Shown here piece by piece: positions 22,451 through 33,533 of a stretch of DNA of 64,000 bases (within the stretch, counting starts at the first letter, position 1; each line of letters begins with the position of its first letter). The DNA comes from Alopecurus myosuroides (taxonomy: Eukaryota; Streptophyta; Magnoliopsida; Poales; Poaceae), in NCBI GenBank assembly GCA_028641055.1, contig CM054060.1:239844833-239908832 (forward strand), in the 5' to 3' direction. Under the pieces are notes generated by a model. The model searched no databases and was not told the origin of the DNA. It saw only the letters and a list, made by a program, of their open reading frames with translations. Both the position numbers and the translations under genes were made by a program.

Positions 22451-22615
22451 TGTTAATACACAAGAACCCCCTTAGTGATTCGTACAAGTTAGAAGAAAGG
22501 GTTTTGGGGTTTCCGTGTGGGGCAAAGCCTCCACCGTGATCAATATATATATATGCATCGGCAGGGTTACAGATACGTACATGTTACACGTATGTACAGG
22601 GACCTATACTTAACA
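22451..22615 (-). repeat. Copia 3' LTR (165 bp)
   Basis: On the minus strand it starts TGTTAAGTATAGG immediately after the polypurine tract AGGGGGAG (22616-22623) and ends TGTGTATTAACA. TGTTAA and TTAACA form a perfect 6-bp terminal inverted repeat, which supports both edges. The base stretch beyond (22445-22450) is a T run, so no target duplication can be judged, and the partner LTR is missing. Confidence 0.75.
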
Positions 22616-22622
22616 CTCCCCC

Positions 22623-24030
22623 TCAATCTAAACCTCTACAAACTAGACTTAGATTGGTCTTGAAATGGTTCAACATCTGCCGGGTGGCTGGTTTAGTGAA
22701 TACATCAGTCAACTGATCACTCGAGGAAATGAACCTGACTTGGAGATCTCCAGCTGCAACTCTCTCGCATACAAAGTGGAAGTCAATCTCAATGTGCTTG
22801 GTACGAGCATGAAAATTTGCTGTCAGGTATGTGGCCCCCACATTATCACACCACATAATTGGTGTACGCTGCTCTGTGACGCCAAGCTCCTTGAGTAGTG
22901 ACTCTACCCATATGGCCTCAGCAGCTCCGTTTGCCAGTGCTTTGTATTCCGCCTCGGTAATTGATCACAAGACAGTGGGATGTTTCTTCGAACTCCAAGA
23001 TATCAAGTTCGGACCCACACAGATGGCAAAACCTCCGGTGGAGCGTCGATCATCGACACATCCTACCCAATCTGCATCCGTAAAGATGCTGATGCCTGTG
23101 AGGGATGACTTCCGAAAACACAGGCCAGTGCTCATAGTGCCCTTGACATAACGCAATATGCGTTTAACGGCTTCCCAGTGTACCTCTGACGGATGCAAAA
23201 GAAACTGACACACCTTGTTGACTGCAAAGGAGATGTCAGGACGGGTGAGGGTGAGATACTGGAGACCCCCAACCACGCTACAGTATCGGACAGCATCATC
23301 GACACCGAGTGGCCGTCCACAATCGCGAGCTAGCTTCTCGTATGGATCAAGTGGAGTAGAAGTGGGATTACAATTCTCCATGTTGACACGATGAAGAAGA
23401 TCAAGTGCATACTTACGTTGTGTGACAGTGAGGCCCCCTGAATTGAATGCCGCTTCTAATCCCAAAAAGTAGTTAAGAGGGCCAAGATCCTTGATAGGAA
23501 AACTATCCGAGAGAGAGTGCATCAGACGAGCAACTGCAGCAGTGGAAGAGCCGGCAATGACAATGTCATCGACGTATACCAGCATATATATCTGAACAGG
23601 TCCATGAGAGAAAATGAACAACGGGGTGTCGCCTTGGAAGAGACAAAACCAAGCTCAAGTAACCGAGCACTCAACCGCACATACCAGGCATGTAATTTGC
23701 AAACGTGAGTCAGAAATTGCCGATCTTCAAAGCCAGGTGGCTGCTGCATATAAACCTCCTCTATCAGAAAACCGTGAAGAAAAGCGTTGCTCACATCAAC
23801 CTGACGGAGCGTCCAGCCACGAGAAACAACCAGAGAGGGAACCAAGCGAACTGTGGCGGGTTTCACAACAGGACTGAAGGTGTCACCATAATCAATGTCG
23901 TGTTGCTGGGTAAAGCCGCGAGCAACTAACCGCGCCTTGTGCTTATCAACAGAACCATCTGGACGATGTTTGGTTTTAAAAATCAATTTGCAGCTCACCA
24001 GGCTGACACCAGGGGAACGCGGCACAAGAG
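22623..24030 (-). pseudogene. Copia reverse transcriptase and RNase H, broken
   Basis: RT begins near 24030 (around [14 protein letters not shown] and [10 protein letters not shown]). It then lacks about 11 conserved residues before [15 protein letters not shown]. It shifts frame near 23640 and continues through the catalytic [11 protein letters not shown] near 23570. RNase H follows (FTDADWVGC, then the C-terminal [11 protein letters not shown] and QLTDVFTKP near 22700). An in-frame TGA at about 22965 splits RNase H. The enzyme would copy element RNA into DNA in intact relatives. Here at least one deletion, one frameshift and one stop inactivate it. Confidence 0.85.
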
Positions 24031-25934
24031 CACGTGTTGGTATGATAGAGAGCAGCAAACTCGTCAGCCATTGCATTACGCCATGCAGACTCACGAAGAG
24101 CCTCCCGATGACAGGTCGGGGCAGCGAAGGAAGCACGACGGCAAGGATCATAGCAAACGGTGCCGTCAGTGGGCACGAGCGCACGACGAGTGCCATCACG
24201 GAGGCGAGTGGTCATCTGATGAACAGGAGTAGCATCGGCCGCCGTGGACGGCCCAGTCGATGGCGTCGCGGCCAGCGGGTGGCTGGCAGAAGGCGACGCG
24301 GACCGGGCCTCATCATCCGAGCTGGGCGAGGCGAAGGAAGATGCCGCGCGCGCGGTGGAATCGGAGGTTGCGGGCGCGGGCGAGGAAGATGGACTTGGTG
24401 GCCCATCGGCGCGTGGTGGCGACGTATCCGTCGCTCGTGGCGCGGCGGACGAAGCTGCATCGGGTCCCGCGCCATGCACATGCACGTCGATCACACGAGC
24501 GGCGTCCGAAAGCGGTGGCGACGAGACCTGCATCAACGAAGATGGTCCTGCAGGTAATGGGTCAGGAGACAAGTATGACAGGTCGTAATTTCGCACATGA
24601 GCACTCATAGCCGGTTCGGTGGATGGAAAGGTAATGGCATGTGCGAGAGTGGAGACATCGACCTGAACGCCTGGGGTGGCAAAAGGAAGAACTGACTCGT
24701 CAAAAACAACGTCCCGAGAGATGCATATGCGTCCTGTGGACCTATCCAGACATTTGTACCCCTTGTGCATAGGACTATAACCGAGAAACACACACATTTG
24801 TGAGCGGAATGCAAGCTTGTGCGTGTTGTACTTCCTAAGACTAGGCCAACAAGCGCAACCGAAGGTACGAAGGAAGGAATAGTCGGGAGAAATACCAAGA
24901 AGGAGATGGATAGGTGTGTCCTAGTGAAGAACAGGGGTGGGCATACGGTTGATGAGGTAACACGCAGTGAGAAAAACTTCATCCCAAAAATGAAGGGGAA
25001 GAGAGGCATGTGCAAGCAAAGCAAGACATGTCTCGACTAAGTGTCAATGTTTACGTTCCGCAACACCATTTTTTTGGGACGTATGAGGGCAAGACACACG
25101 GTGTGAGATACCTGTGCGCTGAAAATACCGATGGAGTTTGTGGTATTCACCACCCCAATCGGACTGAACAGGCTTGATGTTACAACTCAAAAGGCGTTCG
25201 ACATGAGCTTGGAAGGCGTAAAAGACTTGCGCAACATCAGATTTGTGTTTGAGAAGATAAATCCATCAAAAGCGAGAGTAGTCGTCAATAAAGCTAACAT
25301 AATATTTAAAACCACCAGAGGATGAAACCGTAGGCCCCCAAACATCCAAATGAATCAATTCAAGAGGGGTAGTGGAAACACAAGAGGATGCAGAGTACGA
25401 TAACTGACGACTTTTACCACGTTGACAAGCATCACAAACGAAAACATTGTCTGAGGAGGAACACGAAAGGTTGTTTTTCCTAACAATATGTTGAACGACA
25501 TTATTTGCTGGATGTCCTAGACGCTGGTGCCACTGCGTGGAGGAGACCTTGGCGGTGGCGAGCACTTGGCGAGAGGGCGAAGATGACGCAACATGGCGGA
25601 ACAGAATAGGATAGAGGCCCCCTTGGCTTCTACCGTGAAGAAGAACCTCCCTCGTGGCCTTGTCCTTAACACAGAAACAATGACGGTGAAATTCAACAAA
25701 AACGGCATTATCAGAAACAAGGCGATAAACTGAGAGGAGGTCTTTGCTAATGTGCGGGACATGTAGGATGTTTTTCAATTGAAGGGATGAACCAGCTAAG
25801 GACGAATGACCAATATGTGAAATTGACAAACCTGCACCATTGGCTACATGAACTTGATCCTTCCCGCCGTAGCGCTCGTGAACGTTTAGACGTTCAAGAT
25901 GACTCGTGAGGTGGTCCGTGGCTCCGGTGTCCAT
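23976..25934 (-). pseudogene. Copia protease and integrase, broken
   Basis: The frame at 25934-25266 starts with the protease active site (DTGATDHLTS). It contains the GAG-pre-integrase zinc motif (WHQRLGHP...CDACQRGKSR) and enters integrase (HLDVWGPTVSS, FIDDYSRF) before an in-frame stop at 25266. The integrase core continues in shifted frames through 25265-24800. The region at 24797-23976 gives the C-terminal part (MCVFLGYSPMHKGYKCLD) and a Ser/Pro-rich linker to RT. Frames change at least twice, so this is a relic. Confidence 0.83.
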
Positions 25935-25949
25935 GAGCTAGGGAGGGGT

Positions 25950-26629
25950 GTCGTTGGAGCTAGTTGATGCCGAGTTCCCGGAGCGCTGATTTGGAGCCTG
26001 ATACTCGGAGTTGTAGCGGTTGCGACAATCCCCAGCTTCGTGCCCCCAATTGGTGCAAATCCGATAGCGAGGGCGCCGCCGTTGCGGCTGTTGCCGCTGT
26101 TACCACCAGGGCGGGCATTGCCGCCGTTGTTCTGCCGGCGATCGCCCCCGCTGTCATGGGAGTGGCTACCTTGACCACCATAGGGGGCCGCAAAACCCTG
26201 CTGCGGGTTGGCAGCATATGTGCGTCCTCCGCCGCCTCCTTGGTTGGCGGGAGTGCCATGGAAGGGGCGCGGCTAGCAAGAGTTGAAGTAGGGGCCAGGC
26301 CGTGCCACGGCGTTTTCCGAGGAGGACCAGTCCTCGGACGGCGCGTCAGTGTGCTGGGCGCGGATCATGGACTCATAGCTGAGAACATGTGAGTAAAAGT
26401 CGGAGAGGGAGACGTCGGAGTTGTCTCGTATGATCGACGCGGCCAGTGGATTGAACTCGAGACCGAGCCCGGTGAGCATGTAGTCAACGATAACGTCGTC
26501 GTCGAGAGGCGAGCCGGCGGCTGCCATGGTGTCCGCAAGGACACGAACCTTGTTCATGTACTCGGCCGCAGAGGAGTCACCTTTCTTTAATCCCTGGATC
26601 TCGTGCTGTAGATGGCTGATGACTCCCAA
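25950..26629 (-). pseudogene. Copia Gag fragment with zinc knuckle, truncated
   Basis: 26629-26273 encodes the C-terminal half of a UBN2-type Gag (around LQHEIQGLKKGDSSAAEYMN and LDDDVIVDYMLTGL). A Gly/Asn-rich linker and a knuckle-like CTNWGHEAGDC follow in a shifted frame near 26040, before the protease. The N-terminal half of Gag and the 5' LTR are missing at 26630, where unrelated sequence begins. Confidence 0.75.
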
Positions 26630-26632
26630 GTG

Positions 26633-26864
26633 CAGGAGATCAATGTAGTACCTTTCGATAAGTATTTGAATGTCGAACCCACAAGGAGTTGAAGGTAAGC
26701 TATCTATTCTCTAAAGCCCTATAACCCTCTTATATGGCTGTTTATGCAAAGCAATAAGTTTGACTAAAATAAACTAACTAATTAAAAGCAAGTGACATGG
26801 AGTGTGGTTTGTCTAGTAACTAGTGAAGCAAGTTCAAAATGCAAGTTTCTAAGCAAGTTTCACA
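26633..26864. other. Short unclassified repeat fragment between copia and Tat-2
   Basis: These 230 bp contain GTCGAACCCACAAGGAG and an AT-rich tail, with no coding potential. The phrase resembles sequence common in grass repeats, but I cannot assign it to a family. It is the target DNA into which Tat-2 inserted, and it abuts the truncated copia Gag. Confidence 0.45.
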
Positions 26865-26869
26865 AGTAG

Positions 26870-27683
26870 TGTCGTGGTGGTGTCACGGCAGATGCCATAG
26901 GATGGCTAAAGATGTGGGGACGAAGGACGCTGGAGGCGCTCGGGGAGGGATCACGAGACGAGTAGACGCGTGAGGTGAAGATCAAACACTGCAAACAACA
27001 CGATCTACCTAGGTTCAGGGCCCTCGTGAGGAGGTAAAACCCCTACTCCTGCCTTTCTTTATGTATTCTGGTGTCTCACCGAGTAGCCACAGTACAATGG
27101 TTCTTGCTACCGAGTAGCCACTCTTCTCTCTCCGGGTAGAATTAGGTCAAGAATCTCTACGTGTGATCCAGCCCAAGTCTCGTCCCTCGCGCAGGAGGCG
27201 GCCGGGCACCTTATATACCCGGTGCCCAGCCGGATACAGCCAAATACAAACAAATGTCGACATTGTGTGCACACCGTCCTTCTTCCGAGTTCCCGCTGAC
27301 AGCTTTGGCTTCTAAGCTTGTCCTGATGCGGAAAGTCGTTGGGCAAAACCAAGTAACCAGTCTGTTATCACTGTGCGAACACAGAGTAGGTCCCCCCTAT
27401 CCTGCGACGCCCTGCTGACACACTGTCGCTGTCAGGCACGCCGTCCCCAGATGAACAGTGCTGTGAACAGTGCCAAGTACGGACCCGGGATACGCGGGAT
27501 TCGGTGTCAGAACGGCTCCTTTGACTTCTGGCCCGAGTAGGTTCCCGCCATTTCTACTCGGTCCAGCTCTTCTGTTCGGAGAAGCACAACTCTCTTGATT
27601 CATTCTTCTAGCTGTCTAGATGTGAGACCGGGTAGCAGTCGACCGGGTAGCGAGTACCAGGTAGCCGGCTACTCGGCCAAACA
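26870..27683 (-). repeat. Tat-2 3' LTR (814 bp)
   Basis: On the minus strand it starts TGTTTGGCCGAGTAG right after AGAAGGGG and ends CCACCACGACA, the same last bases as the Tat-1 LTR. A TATA-like box is present at 27220-27211. The other LTR is outside the window, so both edges rest on the TG/CA ends, the polypurine tract and similarity to the Tat-1 terminus. Confidence 0.8.
27211..27220 (-). promoter_or_regulatory. TATA box in the Tat-2 LTR
   Basis: The minus strand reads GGGTATATAA, about 465 bp inside the LTR, followed by GC-rich leader sequence. In the 5' LTR the same box would start the sense transcript. Confidence 0.6.
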
Positions 27684-27691
27684 CCCCTTCT
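27684..27691 (-). promoter_or_regulatory. Tat-2 polypurine tract
   Basis: AGAAGGGG on the minus strand lies directly before the LTR start TGTTTGG. This is the expected position of the plus-strand primer. Confidence 0.65.
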
Positions 27692-28262
27692 GGTCTTGCC
27701 TTTAGCACTTGCCTTTACCCTACTCGGGGGTAGCCCCCCGACAGCAGTCCCCGAAGCTGGTAGAGCCCTGCGAATTCATTCACTGGGCCCTGCCAGCTTA
27801 AAAACCAACCTTGAAAATCTTGTCCTTGAGCTTTGGGAGGCCAGGTGAAAGCCTCCGAGTAGCCCTTGGTCTTGTTCCCTTTCTTCCGAGTAGGGCCACT
27901 TCTCTTCTCTGTGGCCGAGTAAAATGACTTTGTAAAATCTTGAAACAGAATCTCTGTGAGACAGAGCACAATCCGGCTTTCGGCGCTGCAACTGGGCACG
28001 TGTCACGCGGACACGACTTCGACGTCTCGGTGCCCGGTAACTGACAGGCCACGCGCCCAGTTTTCACGGGGTGGGCCCACCAGCTCGTAACGTCCCATCA
28101 CGCGTAGTAATCGCCCACGATCTCGTCGTGGGATCTAATGCGTCCGTTACGCGCGCGTTCCGCGCTGTGTGCGTTTCTAACCGGCCCACAGACCCCACGC
28201 CGCACGATTACTGCCACGATCAATCCCACTTCCTCAGCTCGTAACGGTAACTCGAGGAGCGG

Positions 28263-28270
28263 TATAAATA
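28263..28270 (+). promoter_or_regulatory. TATA box of the Tat-2 antisense gene
   Basis: TATAAATA stands inside GGTATAAATACCCC, about 170 bp upstream of the ATG at 28437 and 580 bp inside the element from the LTR. A C/T-rich leader follows. Together with the equivalent box in Tat-1 it indicates an internal promoter for the antisense gene. Confidence 0.7.
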
Positions 28271-28436
28271 CCCCCTCGGTAACTCCTTCTTCTTCTTCCG
28301 CTCGCAATTCCCCTCTGCCTTCTCGTTTCTCCGCCGCCGCAGAGATCCTCGCCGCCGCGCAACTTACTGCGCCGCCGCGAGCTCTTCCACTCCACCAAAT
28401 CCTCGATCTTTTCTCTCCAATTTCTTCCTCTCCGCC

Positions 28437-31400
28437 ATGGCCCGCGACGACAACGCTCGCGCCGGCTGGGCGGGGTCCGAGGTCACCGCCGAGGACTGCC
28501 AATGGCTGGTGAACACCCGGAGGGTTCCTCCCGGTGTTCGCTGCCGGCAACCTGGCGACGAGCTCGTTCCTGCTTCAGAAGAGGGAGAGTACGTCGTCTT
28601 CCTCGCGCACTTCGCGCGAGGATTCGGGCTCCCCGCATCGAACTTTCTCCGCTCCTTCCTCGACCACTACGGACTCCAGATGCACCATCTGCCCCCGAAC
28701 GCCGTCGTCTTCCTCTCCTACCACGCTGTGGTGTGCGAAGCCTTCCTCGGCGTTCGCCCCACGACGGAGACGTGGTCCAAGTACTTCTTCTTCCGCCAAC
28801 AGAGCAAAGGCAAGAAGGATGGCGCGGACACCAGCAGCCGGATAACGGAGACCGGCAGCGCCATGATGGTGCAGCGCCCCGGAACCAATCATCCGCGCAT
28901 CAAGGGATTGGACTCCGTCCGCAAGTGGCAGAGGACGTTCCTATACGTCAAGAACATACCCGCCAAGAAGGGAGCCAAGGTGGAGGACAGAATCCATCTG
29001 CCCCCGTGGAGCAACCGAGCTCCTTCCGGGCAGAACTGGAAGACCAAGCCGTCGATGGACAGGAACCTGACGCAGATGGAGGAGCGCCTTGCCCATCTGA
29101 TCGGAGAGGGGCTAAAGAGCGACGATCCGGTTGCCTGCTGGATCTCTAAGCGGGTGCTGCCGCTCCAGCAACGCGCCCACTCCATGTGCTACATGGGCGG
29201 CCCCCGCGATTCTAGTCGGACAACCACGTTCGAGCTCAGCAACGCGGACGTCGCCGCTCATGCGCGGTCCATCCTCACCACCGGCCTCAGAGACAATTGG
29301 CAGTATGGCTTCATCCCATACAGTCGTACAAAGCCGATTGAACGGGTATGTGCTTCTTACTCTGCTTCTTGCATACGCAATCCGAGTATATAGCCTTTCC
29401 TCCTTGCTGCGACTAGCATTTGCACTCTGCGCCGAGTAGGGCGCTTAACGGAACTGCTCAGGCTTAGTGTGCTTGGTGTTTGCACGCCTTGTCGGGTAGC
29501 ACACTTAGGAGAACTGCTTAGGCTTAGTGTGCTTTGTGTTTGCACGCCTTGCCGAGTAGAACACTTAGCAAATTTCCCTAGGCTTAGTGTGCTTTGTGTT
29601 TGCACGCCTAGTCGGGTAGGGTGCCTTCATGCTACTCGACTAACTTGTGGTGTCTCTCTATTCTGCAGGTCCTTGATCGCCAGCTTACTGAGAGCATGGA
29701 GCGCTTTGAGGACAACTGGTCGGCAGACCGAGAGGAGGACGACGAGGTCTCCTTCGAGACCGCGGACGGGCTCAACCTCCCCCATGCTCAGACAGAGAAA
29801 CATCACGTCGATGCATCTGTCCGTGATTGGACCGAGGACGAAGACGAAGGTAATTGAGCTCGTCTTGCCTGGTCGCAAGCTGCGCTACCCAACTTATCCT
29901 TGCTTCTGAGTTGTTTTTCTTCTTCCCAACTTCGCAGGCGACGCTGATGCTGAAGAAGAGGACGAGGAGGAGAACGAGGAAGCCCTTGTCGTTAAGCCGC
30001 TCTCGGTTGCTGCTCCTCTTACTCGCAAACGGGCGGGTAGCGGTGCTCAGGAGCCCCCCGCCAAGAAGAAGAAGACGACCGGGAAGACGACCAAGAAGAC
30101 CGCGACGCGAGGAGGGCGGAACATCCCTACCCGCAAAGGGTAAGCATTTTCTCCTTCGTTGCTTCTCCTCGATTTCTTCTGTCCTTCTCTTTTTCCTGAA
30201 CCTGTTTCTTTCTTCAGAGCCCCCTTGAATGCTGACGCCGCTCTCGCGCCCACCGTGACTAAGAATAAATCCGCCATTGACGTCGATAACCTCATCGACC
30301 TCGACGACGAGACTGGAGCCGCAGCGCAGGCCGGAGCGCGTGCGCCCTCTCCCGTGAAAGGGGACGACTCTGACGACGCTCGATATATGGATAGCGACGC
30401 CCCCGACGCCGAGCAGGAGCAGCAGACCCGCGCAGATCAAGAAGCGCGGGACACTGATCGCGACGCAAGACCGCTTTCCCCTCCGGCCGCCATGGCCGAG
30501 GAGAACCTTGATCAAGACCCCGAGAAGCAAGATGATGATGCCGCCCTTGAGCGGCGAGAAGATGACCAGGAGCAGCCAGCGACAAAGGCTGCTGAGCAAG
30601 ACGACCCCGCGGTCCAGCCGCGGGTAGAGGGACCAGATGCCACACAGCAAGACCCCGCTGCCGGGCAGCGGGTTGAGACTATCGATGAGACGGAGCAGTA
30701 CCCTCTGAGCGACGTGCAACCTGGCGCCGCGCAGGGTAGCGCTCAGCCGGGCGCCACGCCGAGTAGCGCGCCTTTGGCGCCGCCTACCCAGCAGGGTACT
30801 TCCTCCAGTGCGCCAAGCCCTCCATTAGTGAAGAAGACTAAGACAACATCCAGCCCTCCAGCCCAGCAGCTTACAAGAAGATCAAACAGGAGGCTGTTGA
30901 CAAGAATGCCGCCGAGAAGAGGGCTGCCGAGAAAAAGGCTGCCGAGACCCAGGCCGCCGAGAAGCCAGCTGGCCAGTCAGATGGCGCTGTCCGCAGGAAT
31001 CCTTCGCGTAGTGGTACGCGTGGTGCTGCCACGATGCTGCCGCCAAGACCAACTGCCAAGCCTGGCCAGCTCACCATTCATGAGCCTGAGGCGGCCGCGG
31101 GGTCTAACTTCCCGGATCCACCCATCTACCCACCTTACATGGTGACGGTGAGCCAACAGCACGACATTCCATTGACCCCAGTCGAGAGGAAGCTCGCTAT
31201 TCGGAGGGGCAAACAGGCTACGCCGGTGGACTCCAAGCCTCCAGCCAGGAACAAAGACCGATCCGTCTCGTTCTATTCGCGCGAGGTTGCAGAAACCGAG
31301 CAGATAGTCGACCGGGTTGGAGTCATCGATGCTGAGTGGGATAGCGACGTCCTCGGCAACACGAACTGGCACGGCACATCTCTGGGCGATCTGGACCACA

Positions 31401-33533
31401 TGCGTGTCGACTGGAACAAGGCAGACATGGGTTATAAACCCATGACTATTGCGTCCAACACCAGCACTCTCGCCGCCAAGCTCTTCGTCCATCGCAAGGC
31501 CGCGGAGGATATTGAACAAACTTACGCGATAAGCTTTTTTCATCCGTCCCGAGTTGCATTTTCTTTCTCTGCTATTCTGCTTCTTCTTCTTATCCATCCC
31601 CCAGTCCCCGAGATTCTGGCCGAGTAGGCGGGTACTCAACCGAGTTGCCGCCTTCTCGGGTTGAATCTACCCGTCTTTGTCTGACTCCTTTTCTTTCTTC
31701 CTCCCAGAACTGCCTTCTGAAAAGAACCAATCTGTACCGGCGACTGCTGTGGAACCACAGCATTGCTAGGAGGCGCCTCGAGGCCCTGGAAAAGGAGCTC
31801 AAGTCCGCTTAGGCGGCGGACAAGGATGTCATGAACAGCACTCTTAGACTTTCTGAAGTGGAAGGTAAGCCTTTAGCTTTGTGGTTCCTGCGTTTGATGT
31901 TTACGCCCGCTTTTGCTTTCTGCTCTAACCCGTCCTACTCTGCAGGCAAGTTTAAGGCCCTGGCCGATGAGCACGCGAACTGCCGTGCCTTTGTTGAGAA
32001 TGGGCAAGCCACGATCAAGAGACTGGAAGGTATGTTGCTGTCTTCTCGGCTTGTTTTCTTGCTTTCATCTTTGCTACTCTGCTGACCTTGCTTTGCTTTT
32101 CACAGAAGATCATAAGAAGTTTGTCGAAGAGCATCTCGACTGCCTCAAGCCTGCTGAGGTGCAGGCGCAGATTGCAACCCTTGAGGCAGAATTCAAGAAA
32201 AGACACCTCGCCGAGCTGAAACCACTGCAGGACCAAGTGCGAACTGCTCTCAAGAAAGCCACTGATCTAGCCACCGAGAGGGACAACGCGGTGGCCGAGA
32301 AGAAAAAGGCCGAAACGGCAGCCACAGCGAAGCGACAGGCCCTCGAGCTGGAATGCAAGTCACTGAAGGAGAGCAACGCGGATCTTTTGCTCCAGCTGGC
32401 GCAGTTCCGGAAGGTGGAAAAGAAGCATGTTGCTGATGAGGAAACATGGAAGAAAAAGCTGCAGGCGCTGCTCTTCCATCTGAACAGTAAGTGCTTGCTT
32501 CTCCGCCCTTTTCTTGTTTCTTGCGCTTCTCCGTTGCTCGGTTTGTTTTTCTACTCGGCTTCTGTTTCTGATCTTCTCAATAGCTTTTTCAGAAATCTTC
32601 CCCGACCTCGAGTCATCTTGCAAGCCTGCCCTGGCGAAGGCCCGAGCAGCTCGTATTGAGAAGGGCGAACCCATGGACACCAAGGCCGAGATTGAAGATA
32701 GCATCACGGTCATGCAGGGGCAGCTTCAGCGCTTAAGCGGTGTGGGTACCGACCTGGTGCGCACCGCATTCAAGCTCCATGAGGTGTTCTGGCCCAAGGA
32801 CTCTGCGCCAAAAACTATCCGCGGACTTGCCGCGAAACTGAACGGCGTGAAGGCCGAGCTGAAGAAGTGGAGGGCGTCTGGAGCTCGGGCAGGCGCTGAT
32901 ATGATGCTGCTCTTCATCACCAGCTGGTACGAGATCCTCAACTTGCAGGTTGTCCGCGAGATGCGTGAGGACTCCAAGTGGGAGACGGATACCGACTGCG
33001 TGGCTCTCCGCCAGGCCGTCGCGTACGAGGTCGCCCAATACGCAAGCACCGCGCGCTTCATCGACGGTCTCACTGAGCCCGACACCGAGGTGGACGAAGG
33101 CGACGATGAAGAAGACGAGGACTCCACCGAGTCTGATCTGGGCAGCTTCGAGAGCGAACGCTACAAGGCCGGGAAGGGGAAGGCCACGGTCGTCGCGGAC
33201 AGCGAGGAAGAGGCCGAGAGCGTGGATATGGAAATCGACACTGCGGCTCTCGAGTTCGGCACCTCCTCAGGTGCGGCTCTTGACGACACGGCGCGACTCC
33301 TCGCCCAGACTGCGGCCTCCAGCTCGGTGGCCACAGCCACTTCCGAGCAGGCTGCTACTGAGCCGGATGCTGATGACGCGAAGACTGACGCCGCCAACTC
33401 GGATGCTGATGCTGCCAAGACCAACGCTGAAGCTGAAGTCGACAAGGCCCGTGCGGAGGATGAGGCCACCAAAGCCAATGCTGACGATGAAGCTACCAAG
33501 GCCAACACTGAGAACGTTGCTACTTCGACCTGA
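28437..33533 (+). pseudogene. Antisense multi-exon gene of Tat-2, 'putative gypsy type transposon' protein, with defects
   Basis: It starts with ATGGCC at 28437. Exon 1 (28437-29345) holds the N-terminal domain (around YVVFLAHFARGFGLPASNF and LPPNAVVFLSYHAV) matching the PF04195 type seen in grass Tat elements. Exon 2 is 29669-29849, exon 3 is 29938-30139 (acidic, then a basic PPAKKKKTTGK nuclear-signal-like stretch), and exon 4 starts at 30218 (long, acidic, disordered). The frame changes near 30850 and continues through 31034-31520 (around NFPDPPIYPPYMVTV). Coiled-coil exons follow near 31740-31862, 31945-32028 and 32106-32487. The last exon, about 32608-33533, ends with an Ala/Asp/Lys-rich tail. 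The frameshift and a TAG near 31810 suggest this copy is not fully functional. It runs opposite to pol and has its own TATA box. Its role is unknown. It is likely nuclear, by composition. Confidence 0.75.
29410..29632. repeat. 60-bp minisatellite inside intron 1 of the Tat-2 antisense gene
   Basis: Units starting AGGCTTAGTGTGCTT recur at 29460, 29520 and 29580 with a 60-bp period, and a decayed unit precedes them (from about 29410). Each unit contains GTTTGCACGCCT and a (C/G)GAGTAG or CGGGTAG phrase. The array is wholly inside the intron (29346-29668), so it does not alter the protein. Confidence 0.8.

Larger units (their letters stand above)
22451..26632 (-). mobile_element. Ty1/copia element, minus orientation, 5' truncated and inactive
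   Basis: From right to left on the minus strand it shows Gag (UBN2-type), a zinc knuckle, protease (MDTGATDHLT), a GAG-pre-integrase motif, integrase, RT (YVDDI) and RNase H, followed by a polypurine tract and one LTR. Protease-integrase-RT order defines copia. A very short LTR (165 bp) suggests the Ale/Retrofit group, which is an inference. The 5' end is missing: the Gag reading starts abruptly near 26630. Several frameshifts and stops make it non-functional. Confidence 0.88.
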
